A program made the position numbers and the translations under genes. 64,000 nucleotides of DNA from Methanobacterium sp. Lineage in GTDB: Archaea; Methanobacteriota; Methanobacteria; Methanobacteriales; Methanobacteriaceae. The stretch's first letter is position 1. Each line of letters begins with the position of its first letter. This document shows positions 23,817 to 33,124 of this stretch, piece by piece. Where the stretch lies: contig JASEIM010000012.1 of assembly GCA_030017655.1 (NCBI GenBank), positions 1 through 64,000 of the forward strand, given 5' to 3'. The notes under the pieces were generated by a model, which saw only the letters and a program-made list of their open reading frames with translations, was not told the DNA's origin and searched no databases.

Positions 23817-24431
23817 ATGGGAAAAAAATTTTATGAACTACCTGAACTACCATATGACTATGATGCATTGGAGCCGCATATTTCAAAAGAACAATTGACA
23901 ATACATCATGATAAACATCACCAGGCTTATGTAGATGCTGCAAATGCCATTATAAAACTTTTCGATGAGTCAAGAGAGAAAGGGGAAGACTTTGATGTTA
24001 AGGCCAAGTTAAAAGAATTATCATTTAATGTAGGGGGACACCAGTTACACAAACTATTCTGGGAAAACATGGGCCCTGCAAACAAAAATGGCGGAGAACC
24101 CACAGGAAAAATTGCAGAATACATAAAAAAAGATTTTGGAAGTTTCGAACGATTTAAAAAAGAATTTTCACAGGCAGCTATAAGTACAGAGGGTTCTGGC
24201 TGGGCAGTACTCACACTGTGCAAGAACACTGACAGAATATTTATTTTGCAGTACGAAAAACATAATGTTAATGTCGCCCCAAAATGGACTCCTCTTATGG
24301 TGCTGGATGTATGGGAACATGCATACTACCTTGACTACAAAAACGTTAGACCAGACTTTGTTGAAGCATTCTGGAATATAGTGAACTGGGATGAGGTAAA
24401 TAAGAGAGTAGAAGCATGGTTAAAGCGATAA
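23817..24431 (+). CDS. sod: Superoxide dismutase (Fe/Mn family)
   Basis: 204 residues. Metal ligands are visible: H in LTIHHDKHHQAY, H in GGHQLHKLFWENMGP, D and H in VLDVWEHAYYLDYKN. Dismutates superoxide to O2 and H2O2. Archaeal methanogen enzymes of this type generally use iron; the metal cannot be decided from these motifs. GGAGGATT precedes ATG 23817, 43 bases after peroxiredoxin on the same strand. Confidence 0.96.
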   Translation: MGKKFYELPELPYDYDALEPHISKEQLTIHHDKHHQAYVDAANAIIKLFDESREKGEDFDVKAKLKELSFNVGGHQLHKLFWENMGPANKNGGEPTGKIAEYIKKDFGSFERFKKEFSQAAISTEGSGWAVLTLCKNTDRIFILQYEKHNVNVAPKWTPLMVLDVWEHAYYLDYKNVRPDFVEAFWNIVNWDEVNKRVEAWLKR

Positions 24432-24487
24432 ATTAACCATTCATAATTTAATTTTTAAATTTTTACTTATTTTTAGGAGAATCAATT

Positions 24488-25024
24488 TTGAGTACTGCAT
24501 TATTTATATTTCTTGTTGCTATTTCAACTCTTACAATTGTTTTGATCTGGATTTTCTGGTCATTTACTTTAGGTGCCGGATGGGAGCCAACATCTAAAAG
24601 AGTGGTTAAAAAGATGCTGGAGATGGCTGAAGCAAGTTCAGACGATATTGTTTATGATTTAGGTTCAGGAGATGGAAGAATTGTTATTGAAGCCGCTAAA
24701 AGGTATGATTCCATGGCTGTAGGAATAGAAGCAGATCCTATCCGCGTTTTATGGTCACGCATAATGGTAAGAATCTCCCGCCTCCAGAATAACGTTAAAA
24801 TAAAGTGGGGAAATATTTTCAATCAAAATATAGATGATGCAACGGTGGTTACATTGTTTTTATGGAAAAATATCAATCAGAAACTTAAACCCAAATTATT
24901 AGATGAATTAAAGCCCGGCACGCGTGTCGTTTCTTATATCTGGACATTTGAAGGATGGGAACCATCTAAATCAGATAATTATGAACATATTTATCTGTAT
25001 ATAATTGGTGAAAGTGATAAATAA
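24488..25024 (+). CDS. Membrane-anchored SAM-dependent methyltransferase
   Basis: 178 residues. Residues 5-27 form one membrane helix, followed by a Rossmann methyltransferase domain with VYDLGSGDGRIVIEAAKR (motif I, near 57) and GIEADP (motif II). The fold and short length recall the FAM173/ATPSCKMT lysine methyltransferases and archaeal relatives; the substrate is unknown. The start is TTG 24488 after AGGAGAATC. Its position after sod may be incidental. Confidence 0.8.
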   Translation: MSTALFIFLVAISTLTIVLIWIFWSFTLGAGWEPTSKRVVKKMLEMAEASSDDIVYDLGSGDGRIVIEAAKRYDSMAVGIEADPIRVLWSRIMVRISRLQNNVKIKWGNIFNQNIDDATVVTLFLWKNINQKLKPKLLDELKPGTRVVSYIWTFEGWEPSKSDNYEHIYLYIIGESDK

Positions 25025-25090
25025 GGTATTAAATTGAATGGATTAATCTAAGAAATTATAATAAATAAAGAATTCTTATTTTAATTTTTT

Positions 25091-25120
25091 GATCAACCTT
25101 TTTGTCAAAAAAGGTTGATC
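25091..25120. repeat. Palindrome of the GATCAACC family
   Basis: GATCAACCTTTTT and AAAAAGGTTGATC form a perfect 13-base stem with loop GTCA, followed by GTAAT. The same TTTTGATCAACC...GGTTGA palindrome with trailing GTAAT occurs at 4601-4633. It lies between the methyltransferase and PaaK genes and could act as a terminator, but the shared flanks suggest a dispersed element. Confidence 0.65.
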
Positions 25121-25205
25121 GTAATCTATAAATCTAATTTTTATAAAATCTTAACCATAGTGTTAATTTTATAAAATCCAATCAAGCTAAAGGCAGGGGA
25201 TTACA

Positions 25206-26504
25206 ATGATCTGGAATGAAAAATCAGAATGTATGTCAGAGGATGAAAAAAAGCAATTACAACTTGAAAGATTACAGAATGTCGTTAAGAAAGCCTATGA
25301 AAATGTTCCTTATTACAGGAAGCGTTTCAAGGAATTGAACATAAAGCCAGAAGATATCAAGACTTTAAATGATATTAAAAAACTCCCCTTCACCACGAAA
25401 ACTGATTTAAGGGAAGCCTATCCCTTTGGAATGTTTGCGGTGCCTGAAGATGATATAATAGAGGTGCACACTTCATCGGGAACAACAGGAAAACCAACTG
25501 TTTCAGGATACACACAGAAGGATCTGGAGATATGGGGAGAAGTAATGGCCCGTGCTCTTGCCATGGCTGGAGCTAGTAAAAAAGATTTTATTCAAAATGC
25601 TTATGGTTACGGTCTTTTTACAGGAGGATTAGGAGTTCATTACGGTACACAGAAGATTGGAGCTACAGTTGTTCCAATTTCAGCTGGAAATACTATGAGA
25701 CAGCTGGAAATTATGAAGGATTTTGGTACAACAATAATTACATGTACTCCATCATATGCTCTTTACTTGGCAGAAGTTGCTGAAAATGAAGGAATTACTC
25801 CAAAAGACCTTAAATTAAAAGTAGGGGTATTCGGCGCAGAAATGTGGACTGAGGAAATGCGTAATGAAATAGAAAAAAGGCTTAATATCAGTGCATTAAA
25901 CATATATGGTCTTACTGAGATAATAGGCCCAGGAGTGGCCATGGAATGTGAAGACAAAGGAGGATTACATATTTCTGACGATCATTTCTATCCAGAAATA
26001 ATCGACCCTAAAACTCTGGAAACACTCCCTGAAGGAGAGAAAGGGGAATTGGTATTAACAACATTAACCCGGGAGGGTATGCCCATAATCCGTTTCAGGA
26101 CAAAGGATCTAACGGCTCTTAGAAGCGGTGAATGTTCATGTGGAAGGACTTCAATTAGAATGGACAGAATTACTGGACGTACTGATGACATGCTTAAGAT
26201 CAGAGGAGTTATTGTTTTCCCATCCCAGATTGAGAAGGCACTTTTACGAATTGAAGGATTAGAGCCCCAGTACCAGATCATAGTTACAAGACCTCATCAC
26301 ATGGACGAACTCGAAGTTCAGGTTGAAACTTCTGAAAAGCTCTTCTCAGATGAGGTAAAGCATGTTGAAGAAGCTAAAAAGATGATTGAGGATCATATTC
26401 ACAGTGAGATTGGATTAAGGGTTAATGTATCATTAGTAGAGCCTAAATCTCTTCCAAGAAGTGAAGGAAAGGCTGTAAGAGTTATAGATAAAAGGGAATT
26501 ATAA
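25206..26504 (+). CDS. Phenylacetate-CoA ligase family protein (PaaK-like)
   Basis: 432-residue adenylate-forming enzyme: SSGTTGKPTVSGYT phosphate-binding loop near 95, YGLTEIIGPGVAMEC near 238, FRTKDLTAL near 300 and the C-terminal K/R-rich lid. It activates an aryl acid to its CoA thioester. In methanogens the related proteins accompany indolepyruvate ferredoxin oxidoreductase and are thought to recycle aryl acids into aromatic amino acids. GGCAGGGG precedes ATG 25206. The ACT-domain gene follows by 17 bases. Confidence 0.92.
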   Translation: MIWNEKSECMSEDEKKQLQLERLQNVVKKAYENVPYYRKRFKELNIKPEDIKTLNDIKKLPFTTKTDLREAYPFGMFAVPEDDIIEVHTSSGTTGKPTVSGYTQKDLEIWGEVMARALAMAGASKKDFIQNAYGYGLFTGGLGVHYGTQKIGATVVPISAGNTMRQLEIMKDFGTTIITCTPSYALYLAEVAENEGITPKDLKLKVGVFGAEMWTEEMRNEIEKRLNISALNIYGLTEIIGPGVAMECEDKGGLHISDDHFYPEIIDPKTLETLPEGEKGELVLTTLTREGMPIIRFRTKDLTALRSGECSCGRTSIRMDRITGRTDDMLKIRGVIVFPSQIEKALLRIEGLEPQYQIIVTRPHHMDELEVQVETSEKLFSDEVKHVEEAKKMIEDHIHSEIGLRVNVSLVEPKSLPRSEGKAVRVIDKREL

Positions 26505-26521
26505 AAAAAAGAGGCGACTAA

Positions 26522-26953
26522 ATGAAACTAAAACAAATATCTATTTTTTTAGAAAATAAAAAGGGAAGACTCTGGAAAGCTTTAAGCATTATGAAAGATG
26601 CAGGGATTAATATACGTGCTCTTTCAATTGCAGATACATCAGAATTTGGTATTTTAAGACTTATTGTTCCAGAACCTGAGAATGCGAAAAAGGTTCTGGA
26701 GGAGGGTAACTTCGTGGTTAAAATCAATGAGGTGATTGCTATTGGAGTGCCTGATAAGCCAGGTGGTCTTGAGGGGATTCTTGAAGTTCTAAATAAAGCA
26801 GATATTAACGTAGAATATTTATATGCCTTTGTTGCAAAACGCGGTGAACAGGCAATAGTTGTTCTGCGTACAGAGGATATCGATGCCGGAATTAAAGCTT
26901 TGGAGGATGGCGGAGTAACTATTCTATCATCTGAAGAAGTTTATAAACTTTAA
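26522..26953 (+). CDS. Tandem ACT-domain protein
   Basis: 143 residues made of two ACT domains: residues 1-70 (KQISIFLENKKGRLWKAL...) and 71-143 (IGVPDKPGGLEGILEVLN...). ACT domains bind amino acids and control enzymes. Its pairing with a PaaK-type ligase, common in archaea and anaerobes, suggests an aromatic amino-acid or aryl-acid sensor. GAGGCGAC precedes ATG 26522. Translationally close to the ligase. Confidence 0.9.
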   Translation: MKLKQISIFLENKKGRLWKALSIMKDAGINIRALSIADTSEFGILRLIVPEPENAKKVLEEGNFVVKINEVIAIGVPDKPGGLEGILEVLNKADINVEYLYAFVAKRGEQAIVVLRTEDIDAGIKALEDGGVTILSSEEVYKL

Positions 26954-26975
26954 TTTACATTTATTTTAAATTTAT

Positions 26976-27530
26976 TTAAAAGAGTAAATTCTCCAGTAAT
27001 ATCTTAAAACCAATCAGAATTAATATTAAACCGCCAAATATCTCTATTTTATTTTCAAAGAAGTGACCTATATTTTTTCCTATGTAAACGCCTATAAATG
27101 AAAGTATAAAGGTCACAATTCCAATTATTAATATTGGTTGAAGTATTGAAGTATTAAGGAAGGCGAATGTTACACCAACTGCAAAAGCATCAATGCTTGT
27201 TGCAATCGAAAGTATAAGTAATTCTCTAAGTGAGAAAATAGAGCATACATCGTCTTCTTCAGCATCCATACTTTCATATATCATTTTAATACCTATTGCC
27301 AGAAGCAGAATAAAGGCAACCCATGGAGCCAGTGTAGAAATAATACTTTGAAGCTGTAAACCAGAAATCCATCCTGCAACGGGCATTAATGCCTGGAATC
27401 CGCCGAAAAAGACTGCAATCAGGAGTGCATGTTTAATGTTACATTTTAGAGTTAATCCTCTTGTTATTGAGACGCTGAAGGCATCCATAGCAAGTCCTAC
27501 TGCTAAAAGAGATATAGAAATAAAATCCAT
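26976..27530 (-). CDS. mntP: MntP-type manganese efflux pump
   Basis: 184 residues with six membrane helices in two internal repeats: LAVGLAMDAFSVSI at the start and LSIATSIDAFAVGVTFAF in the middle, each with the conserved A-x-D-A-F metal motif of the MntP/DUF204 family. It exports Mn2+. It faces the ACT gene tail to tail and lies downstream of thiD-cofC on the same strand. GTGATATT precedes ATG 27530. Confidence 0.92.
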   Translation of the reverse strand: MDFISISLLAVGLAMDAFSVSITRGLTLKCNIKHALLIAVFFGGFQALMPVAGWISGLQLQSIISTLAPWVAFILLLAIGIKMIYESMDAEEDDVCSIFSLRELLILSIATSIDAFAVGVTFAFLNTSILQPILIIGIVTFILSFIGVYIGKNIGHFFENKIEIFGGLILILIGFKILLENLLF

Positions 27531-27556
27531 AATATCACATTAACCTTAAAAAGAAT

Positions 27557-28303
27557 TCAGGAAAATTTCCAGAATTGATTTAGAGTTCCTCTGTCCCCAT
27601 ATTTAATGCTTTGATTTACGAATTCTCCTGCATTTTTAACAGCAGTTTCAATATTCTCTCCCTTTACAAGAGAGGATACAATAGCAGCTGAATAACTACA
27701 ACCACTCCCATGGGTATTCCTGCTTTCTATGAGTTCGCCCTCAATTATTTTGATTGAACTATCATAAAGTACATCTTTTCCTTCAAGATGTCCCCCAGTT
27801 ACCACAACGTTACATATTTTACCGATTTTTTGTGCAGCTTTTATTGCATCTTCTAAAGTCTCTATTTTAATTCCCGAAATTTCCTGAGCTTCATATATAT
27901 TGGGGGTTGTAAGTGTTGCAAGTGGTAGAAGATATTTTTTTAAAGATTCAGAAACATCTTTTTTAGATAAAAAACTTCCAGATCCTGCAACCATCACTGG
28001 ATCAACCACTGCTTTTAAATCATATTCTGAAATCTTTCTGGAAACAGTTTTTATAATTTCTCTGGAATAGAGCATCCCCGTTTTTACGTATTCAATTTTT
28101 TCCTGCTCCAAAACCGCTTCAATTTGTTTTTCAATAAAATCAGGATTAACAGGTTCAATCCCTGTAACTTTACTTATGTTTTGAGCAGTTAGAGCAGTAA
28201 TGACTGCTGTGCCATAAATTCCAAAGGCTGCGAATGTTTTAATATCATTGAGAATCCCAGCACCGCCTGAAGGATCAAAGCCGGCGATGGTCATTGCAAT
28301 CAT
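27557..28303 (-). CDS. thiD: Hydroxymethylpyrimidine/phosphomethylpyrimidine kinase
   Basis: Ribokinase-like thiamine synthesis enzyme of 248 residues: AGFDPSGGAGILNDIKTF at the N-terminus, DPVMVAGSGSFLS near 120, and the anion-hole NTHGSGCSYSAAIVS near 196. No ThiE or ThiN domain is fused. ATG 28303 overlaps the cofC stop by four bases (ATGA), so translation is coupled; AGAGGT precedes it inside cofC. Confidence 0.95.
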   Translation of the reverse strand: MIAMTIAGFDPSGGAGILNDIKTFAAFGIYGTAVITALTAQNISKVTGIEPVNPDFIEKQIEAVLEQEKIEYVKTGMLYSREIIKTVSRKISEYDLKAVVDPVMVAGSGSFLSKKDVSESLKKYLLPLATLTTPNIYEAQEISGIKIETLEDAIKAAQKIGKICNVVVTGGHLEGKDVLYDSSIKIIEGELIESRNTHGSGCSYSAAIVSSLVKGENIETAVKNAGEFVNQSIKYGDRGTLNQFWKFS

Positions 28304-28980
28304 GCAGAAACCTCTCTATTAACATTTAATCTTTCAGATCCATGGTTTGATTTAACTTTAAGATGAATCTTCTTTAAATAATTCCTTGCTTCGGTTTCCA
28401 GACCGTGTAACATTATTTCACCAAGATCTTCAGCTGTATTAACATCCAAAGATAAATAAAATGAATCATAGACTTTATAAGAGAAATTATTTGCTTTAGC
28501 TTCATTTATATGTTCAAAAAAGCTGTAATCTCCAAATTTCATTTTAAATGATGAAGCAGGGAAAAGAAGTCCATTTGTACCTCCCCCTTTTGCAGGGGCG
28601 ATAACGACATCATATTTTTTTCCAAGCTCTAAAATATCCTTTACATGATTTTTTTGGATTAAAGGCACGTCAGATGGGACTATAAATATATTATCACATG
28701 ATTTTGAACTGTAATCTATGGCCTGGTGTAAAGCTCCATTTAAATCAGTTTCACCCTTTTCTCTAAGAGTTTTCACTTTCATATTAGATACGTAGTTTAG
28801 AACGTCTTCATCTGAACTTATAATCACTATTTGTTCTACCAGTCCATCCAGCACGTTAATCACATCGTTCAGCATCGCCTTCAATAGATTTTCTCGTTCA
28901 ATCACTGTTAATTTAGGAGATAATCTTGTTTTTGCATTACAAAACCTTGAAACCGGAATAATTGCGCATGTTTTTTTCAT
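28300..28980 (-). CDS. cofC: 2-phospho-L-lactate guanylyltransferase
   Basis: Makes lactyl-2-diphospho-5'-guanosine for coenzyme F420, the hydride carrier of methanogenesis. 226 residues with IIPVSRFCNAKTRLSPKLT (nucleotide loop), IVPSDVPLIQKNHVKDIL near 103, and AKGGGTNGLLF near 137, all CofC signatures. AGGAACATC precedes ATG 28980. First gene of the cofC-thiD pair. Confidence 0.95.
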   Translation of the reverse strand: MKKTCAIIPVSRFCNAKTRLSPKLTVIERENLLKAMLNDVINVLDGLVEQIVIISSDEDVLNYVSNMKVKTLREKGETDLNGALHQAIDYSSKSCDNIFIVPSDVPLIQKNHVKDILELGKKYDVVIAPAKGGGTNGLLFPASSFKMKFGDYSFFEHINEAKANNFSYKVYDSFYLSLDVNTAEDLGEIMLHGLETEARNYLKKIHLKVKSNHGSERLNVNREVSA

Positions 28981-29037
28981 AATGATGTTCCTGTGTAATT
29001 TTTAATTGTTTTAAGTTGTTTTAGACATACTATGTCT

Positions 29038-29712
29038 TTATATTCCCAGAGAACTTTTTATATAATCATAGATATTATCAATCCATGTCTGCCCAGCATA
29101 TATGTCTTTTTCTTTTAAAGTGCCTATTTCACTTTCATTCACATTGAATGTGCTCATAACTTCACTCTTAGCATCTGATATGTTTTGACGGAACTGGCTC
29201 CATTTAAGATTCTGTTTTTCTACAATTGCAACTGGTTCGCCGGTATAAGGGTTTAAATTACCTCCTGACATTATTATCCATATCTGGAGCTGAGTATTCA
29301 TGGCACTATCTGGATCAGATGCACTGATTACTTGAGTTACAGTATCATAGGTGGTATTTACTGGTAATAATTTAGTTCCTGCTTTTGCTCTCCTTGAAGG
29401 TTCTAGACAGTATGCTTTTACAGTTTCATCTGCTTTTGGTTCTATATTTTTGTTTTCTGCAATTACCATATTCTGTGATATGCTACTTGCGAGTATCTCT
29501 CCCTTTTTAACTGTAATGGTATTATTTCCATTATTTTTTACAGTAACTTCGTGTGGAACGGTTCCTGCGGTTGTTTTCTGTATTACTTGGATATTTTCTC
29601 TGTTGTATACTTCTTTTAAGTCTTCTCCATTGGATATGGAATAACTCATGTATCCAGAGGTTAATGCAAATAGAATTACTATGGAAACAATACCTACGAC
29701 TCTGATATTCAT
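29038..29712 (-). CDS. Secreted or membrane-anchored protein of unknown function
   Basis: 224 residues. The N-terminus (MNIRVVGIVSIVILFALTSG) is a signal peptide or membrane anchor with no lipobox. A beta-rich domain follows (VTVKNNGNNTITVKKGEIL... to about 110), then a helical domain containing LQIWIIMSGGNLNPYTGEP. One Cys occurs in VKAYCLEPSRR. I do not recognise the family; the beta domain followed by a short Cys motif recalls surface proteins. It lies between proS and cofC on the same strand; GTGGGGAAA precedes ATG 29712. Confidence 0.7.
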   Translation of the reverse strand: MNIRVVGIVSIVILFALTSGYMSYSISNGEDLKEVYNRENIQVIQKTTAGTVPHEVTVKNNGNNTITVKKGEILASSISQNMVIAENKNIEPKADETVKAYCLEPSRRAKAGTKLLPVNTTYDTVTQVISASDPDSAMNTQLQIWIIMSGGNLNPYTGEPVAIVEKQNLKWSQFRQNISDAKSEVMSTFNVNESEIGTLKEKDIYAGQTWIDNIYDYIKSSLGI

Positions 29713-29734
29713 TTATTTCCCCACGCATTGCAAA

Positions 29735-31144
29735 TTAATATGTTTTTGCAATTAATGTTTTGCATTCAGCTGGTTTTCCACAGTTGATGCACTTACAGCC
29801 AATTAAATTTTCTTCCTGAATTCCGAGGATGTCTACATGGACTTTTTCTTCTATTTGTTTACCGCATGCTTCATCGCCGCACCAGTTAAAGGATACAATA
29901 CCTTTATTTTCTTTTATTTCTTTTTTAGCTTCTTCTACTGTTTCAGCAGATCTTATATGTGCATTGAATGATTCCCATGCTTTATCTTTCATGTTTTTAC
30001 CAATATCATTTAAGATTGAATTTACTTCTTCAATGAATGTTTCAGATTCAATGGAAATAACTTCTTTTTCAAGTTTATCCCTTCTAAAAATCACTGCATT
30101 TTTATTTTCAATGTCTCGAGGGCCGATTTCCATTCTTAAAGGTACTCCTCTCATTTCATATTCATAGAATTTTTTACCAGCCCTCAAATCCCTATCATCT
30201 AAATGAACTCTTAAACCAGCACTTTTAAGGCTATCTGCCATGTTTCTACAGAATTCTAAAACTTTTTCTGCACCTTTTTTAAAGATTATAGGTACAATGA
30301 CAATTTGATAGGGTGCAACCGCTGGAGGTAAACATAAACCCTTTTCATCTCCATGAATTCCGATTATTGAAGCTATAACTCTGTCTGAAACTCCGTAACA
30401 TGTCTGATAAACATATTCATGCTCTCCTTCGGCAGTTTCATAGGTTATATCAAATGTCTTTGCAAATGTCTGCCCCAAATTATGTACAGTTCCAATCTGA
30501 AGAGTTTTACCATCAGGGAGTATTGTATCAAAAGCCATGGTGTATTCTGCACCAGGAAACTTGTCCCATTGTGGCCTTTTGGTAATGGTATAAGGAATTC
30601 CAAGGGTGTCAAAGAACTCGCTGTATATTTGCACTGCTTTTTCGACCTGTTCTTCGCATTCCTCGCAGGTAGCATGGACAGTGTGAGCTTCTTTAAATGT
30701 GGTAATTTCTCTAACCCTGATCAGCGGCCTTGTATGTTTTGTTTCGTATCTGAATGTGTTTACTATTTGATAAAATCTGAATGGAAGATCGCTGTGGTTT
30801 CTTACCCAAAGTGCAAACATGGGATACATTGCAGTTTCACTTGTAGGTCTGAGAGCCAGTTTTTTATTTAATTCTGTTAACCCTCCGTGCGTTACCCAGT
30901 AAACTTCTTCTTCAAAACCTTTAACATGAATTGCTTCCTTTGCAAGTTCATCTTCCGGGATTAATAAAGGGAAGAGAACTTCTTCATGAGTTTTGTCCAG
31001 TAGTTTTCTTAAAATGTCCAAGGCATGTTTTCGTATTTTAAATCCCTGGGGCTGCCAGACATGCATTCCCTTAACAGGATATCTGATATCTATTATTTCG
31101 GCTTCTTCTAAGATATTATGGAACCATTCGCTGAAATCTGTCAT
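29735..31144 (-). CDS. proS: Prolyl-tRNA synthetase
   Basis: Class II synthetase of 469 residues, archaeal/eukaryotic type: RPTSETAMYPMF (motif 2 region near 105), FRYETKHTRPLIRVREI, and the C-terminal zinc domain CGDEACGK...CKCINCGKPA ending in KTY, as in this subclass. AGGTGA precedes ATG 31144. It lies upstream of the secreted-protein gene and its own leader is about 280 bases. Confidence 0.97.
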   Translation of the reverse strand: MTDFSEWFHNILEEAEIIDIRYPVKGMHVWQPQGFKIRKHALDILRKLLDKTHEEVLFPLLIPEDELAKEAIHVKGFEEEVYWVTHGGLTELNKKLALRPTSETAMYPMFALWVRNHSDLPFRFYQIVNTFRYETKHTRPLIRVREITTFKEAHTVHATCEECEEQVEKAVQIYSEFFDTLGIPYTITKRPQWDKFPGAEYTMAFDTILPDGKTLQIGTVHNLGQTFAKTFDITYETAEGEHEYVYQTCYGVSDRVIASIIGIHGDEKGLCLPPAVAPYQIVIVPIIFKKGAEKVLEFCRNMADSLKSAGLRVHLDDRDLRAGKKFYEYEMRGVPLRMEIGPRDIENKNAVIFRRDKLEKEVISIESETFIEEVNSILNDIGKNMKDKAWESFNAHIRSAETVEEAKKEIKENKGIVSFNWCGDEACGKQIEEKVHVDILGIQEENLIGCKCINCGKPAECKTLIAKTY

Positions 31145-31424
31145 TTATTCACCTGGTTAATCAATAATAAAAAGTATATTGTGAAATTAAATTTGTTCTA
31201 TAACTAATATATGTAGATAGTTGTTGGTTTAATTATTTAAGATTAAGTATACATATTAAAAATGGTTTATAGGTTCTAAAACAAGACTAAAATAAAAAGT
31301 AAAATAGAATTGTCCATATTTCACCTGGCTTTAAAGGACAGGGAAAAAAATATGATTTATTTCCAAATTCATTTATAAAAATGAATAAAATTTTAATGAA
31401 AAAAGGCATTATTAATGAGTTAAA

Positions 31425-31520
31425 TTAGTTGTGTTTAACTCCTCTTCCTCTTTTACTTCCAGCCTTTTTGTAATGTCTTTTTGGTCTTGTTCTAACGTTA
31501 GTTCCTTTAACTTTTGCCAT
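31425..31520 (-). CDS. Very small basic protein, possibly ribosome- or RNA-associated
   Basis: 31 residues, 14 of them Lys/Arg (MAKVKGTNVRTRPKRHYKKA and then GSKRGRGVKHN). ATG 31520 is preceded by AGGAGTGA, and the frame ends just before the proS leader. Composition resembles tiny ribosomal or RNA-binding proteins of archaea, but I cannot match it to a known one. The computed frame extends to 31625, yet that extension is AT-rich and non-protein-like. It is flanked by a hairpin at 31591. Confidence 0.6.
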   Translation of the reverse strand: MAKVKGTNVRTRPKRHYKKAGSKRGRGVKHN

Positions 31521-31590
31521 TTTATTCACTCCTATCAATTTATTGTAACAAGTAGGGATATTCTTAAGAACATCCATTAACCTGATTAGC

Positions 31591-31606
31591 GCTACCATGA
31601 GGTAGC
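31591..31606. repeat. Hairpin in the leader of the small basic gene
   Basis: GCTACC-ATGA-GGTAGC, a perfect six-base stem rich in G and C within AT-rich sequence, about 70 bases upstream of ATG 31520 on the minus strand. It could be a leader element; no known riboswitch or RNA motif is recognised. Confidence 0.35.
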
Positions 31607-31886
31607 AATTATAAATAATATTCATTTATAAAAAAGATAATCAATATCTGTTCTTTGAATATTTTTCAATATTACCTTATATAGTTTTTTAATATTTTTC
31701 ATTCATTAATAGAAAAAGATATCTGATGGGTTAGGACAATAAGATTGTAAATAAACAATATTAATGTAGGATATGTACTGTTAAATGCTCTAACAACATA
31801 ATGAGTATTGGATTCAAAGACAGTCAATGACTTTTAGTATAAAATGCAATAAAATTATAATTTATCAGTATAAAAAGGACGATAGA

Positions 31887-32930
31887 ATGGATTTTAGAAA
31901 AATTCAATTACCTCGTGAAATCCATACTGGAGCGGGAATAATTGAAAATACAGGTTCCATCTGCAGGGATCTCATGTTTAAAGGCAAAGTTTTAGTTGTA
32001 AGTGGACCCAACACTCTTAAAATCGGGGGAGAGAAAGCTATAGAAAGTCTTCAAAATGAAGACTTTTCAGTTGAAACTCTGGTTATTGATAGGGCTTCTG
32101 AAGAAGCTGTTCAGGAAATCCAGAGCATCGCAGATGATGTATCAGTAATTTTAGGGGTTGGCGGAGGAAAGGTAATTGACTCTGCAAAACTTGCATCCAC
32201 CAGAAAAGGCCTTCAGTTTATAAGCGTTCCCACCGCCGCATCCCACGATGGAATTGCCTCGCCAAGAGCATCCATCAGAAATGAAAAAGGTTCAGTTTCT
32301 CTTGAGGCTCAGGCACCTATTGGGGTAATTGCAGATACAGAAATTATAAGTAAAGCACCCTTCAAACTTCTTGCTGCGGGGTTTGGAGATATAATATCTA
32401 ATTATACAGCAATATTAGATTGGAAATTAGCCTATAGACTTTTAAATGAATATTATAGTGATTCAGCAGCCGCACTTTCTCTTATGACAGCTAAAATGAC
32501 ATTAGAATCTGTTGACGCTATTAAGGAGGGTCTTGTTGAGAGTTCAGCAGCAATCGTTAAAGGACTCATAAGCAGTGGAATGGCTATAAGTATTGCTGGG
32601 ACAAGCAGGCCTGCAAGTGGTTCTGAACACAAATTCAGCCATGCTTTAGACATTATCGCGCCTAAACCTGCCTTACATGGCGAACAATGTGGTGTTGGTA
32701 CTATAATGATGATGTACCTACATGGCGGAGATTGGAAATTTATCAGGAATGCACTAAAAACATTAAAGGCACCCACCACAGCATCCCAGTTAAATATGAA
32801 ACCAGAATATATTATTGAAGCTTTAACAATGGCCCATACTATTAGAAAAGAGAGATATACAATCTTAGGGGACAGGGGCCTTACAAGAGAGGCCGCTGAA
32901 CAACTTGCATCTGTAACTGGGGTTATTTAA
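31887..32930 (+). CDS. egsA: Glycerol-1-phosphate dehydrogenase
   Basis: Reduces dihydroxyacetone phosphate to sn-glycerol-1-phosphate, the stereochemical base of archaeal lipids. With ATG 31887 the protein has 347 residues: GVGGGKVIDSAK nucleotide loop, VPTAASHDGIASPRAS, and zinc ligands in SEHKFSHALD and HGEQCGVG. The frame is open to 31827, but those 20 codons look non-coding, and AAGGACGAT precedes the inner ATG. Monocistronic by position. Confidence 0.96.
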   Translation: MDFRKIQLPREIHTGAGIIENTGSICRDLMFKGKVLVVSGPNTLKIGGEKAIESLQNEDFSVETLVIDRASEEAVQEIQSIADDVSVILGVGGGKVIDSAKLASTRKGLQFISVPTAASHDGIASPRASIRNEKGSVSLEAQAPIGVIADTEIISKAPFKLLAAGFGDIISNYTAILDWKLAYRLLNEYYSDSAAALSLMTAKMTLESVDAIKEGLVESSAAIVKGLISSGMAISIAGTSRPASGSEHKFSHALDIIAPKPALHGEQCGVGTIMMMYLHGGDWKFIRNALKTLKAPTTASQLNMKPEYIIEALTMAHTIRKERYTILGDRGLTREAAEQLASVTGVI

Positions 32931-33124
32931 TTAATTCATAAAATATATTTTAATTTTTTTAAACAATTGAATTTAAAAAATAATATATCTGAAATCTTAA
33001 AACTTCATAAAACTATTTAAAATAAAAAATGATTTATAGTTAGATAAATAAAATTGAAGAATAAGGATAATATTTAGAATTGACTTAATGTATTTGAAAA
33101 AACACAATTTAAAGGGGATTAAAA

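Noticed and set aside
31321..31345. CACCTGGCTTTAAAGGACAGGG stretch as a possible small RNA
   Set aside because: Only an imperfect short stem; no box C/D or H/ACA layout and no tRNA fold.
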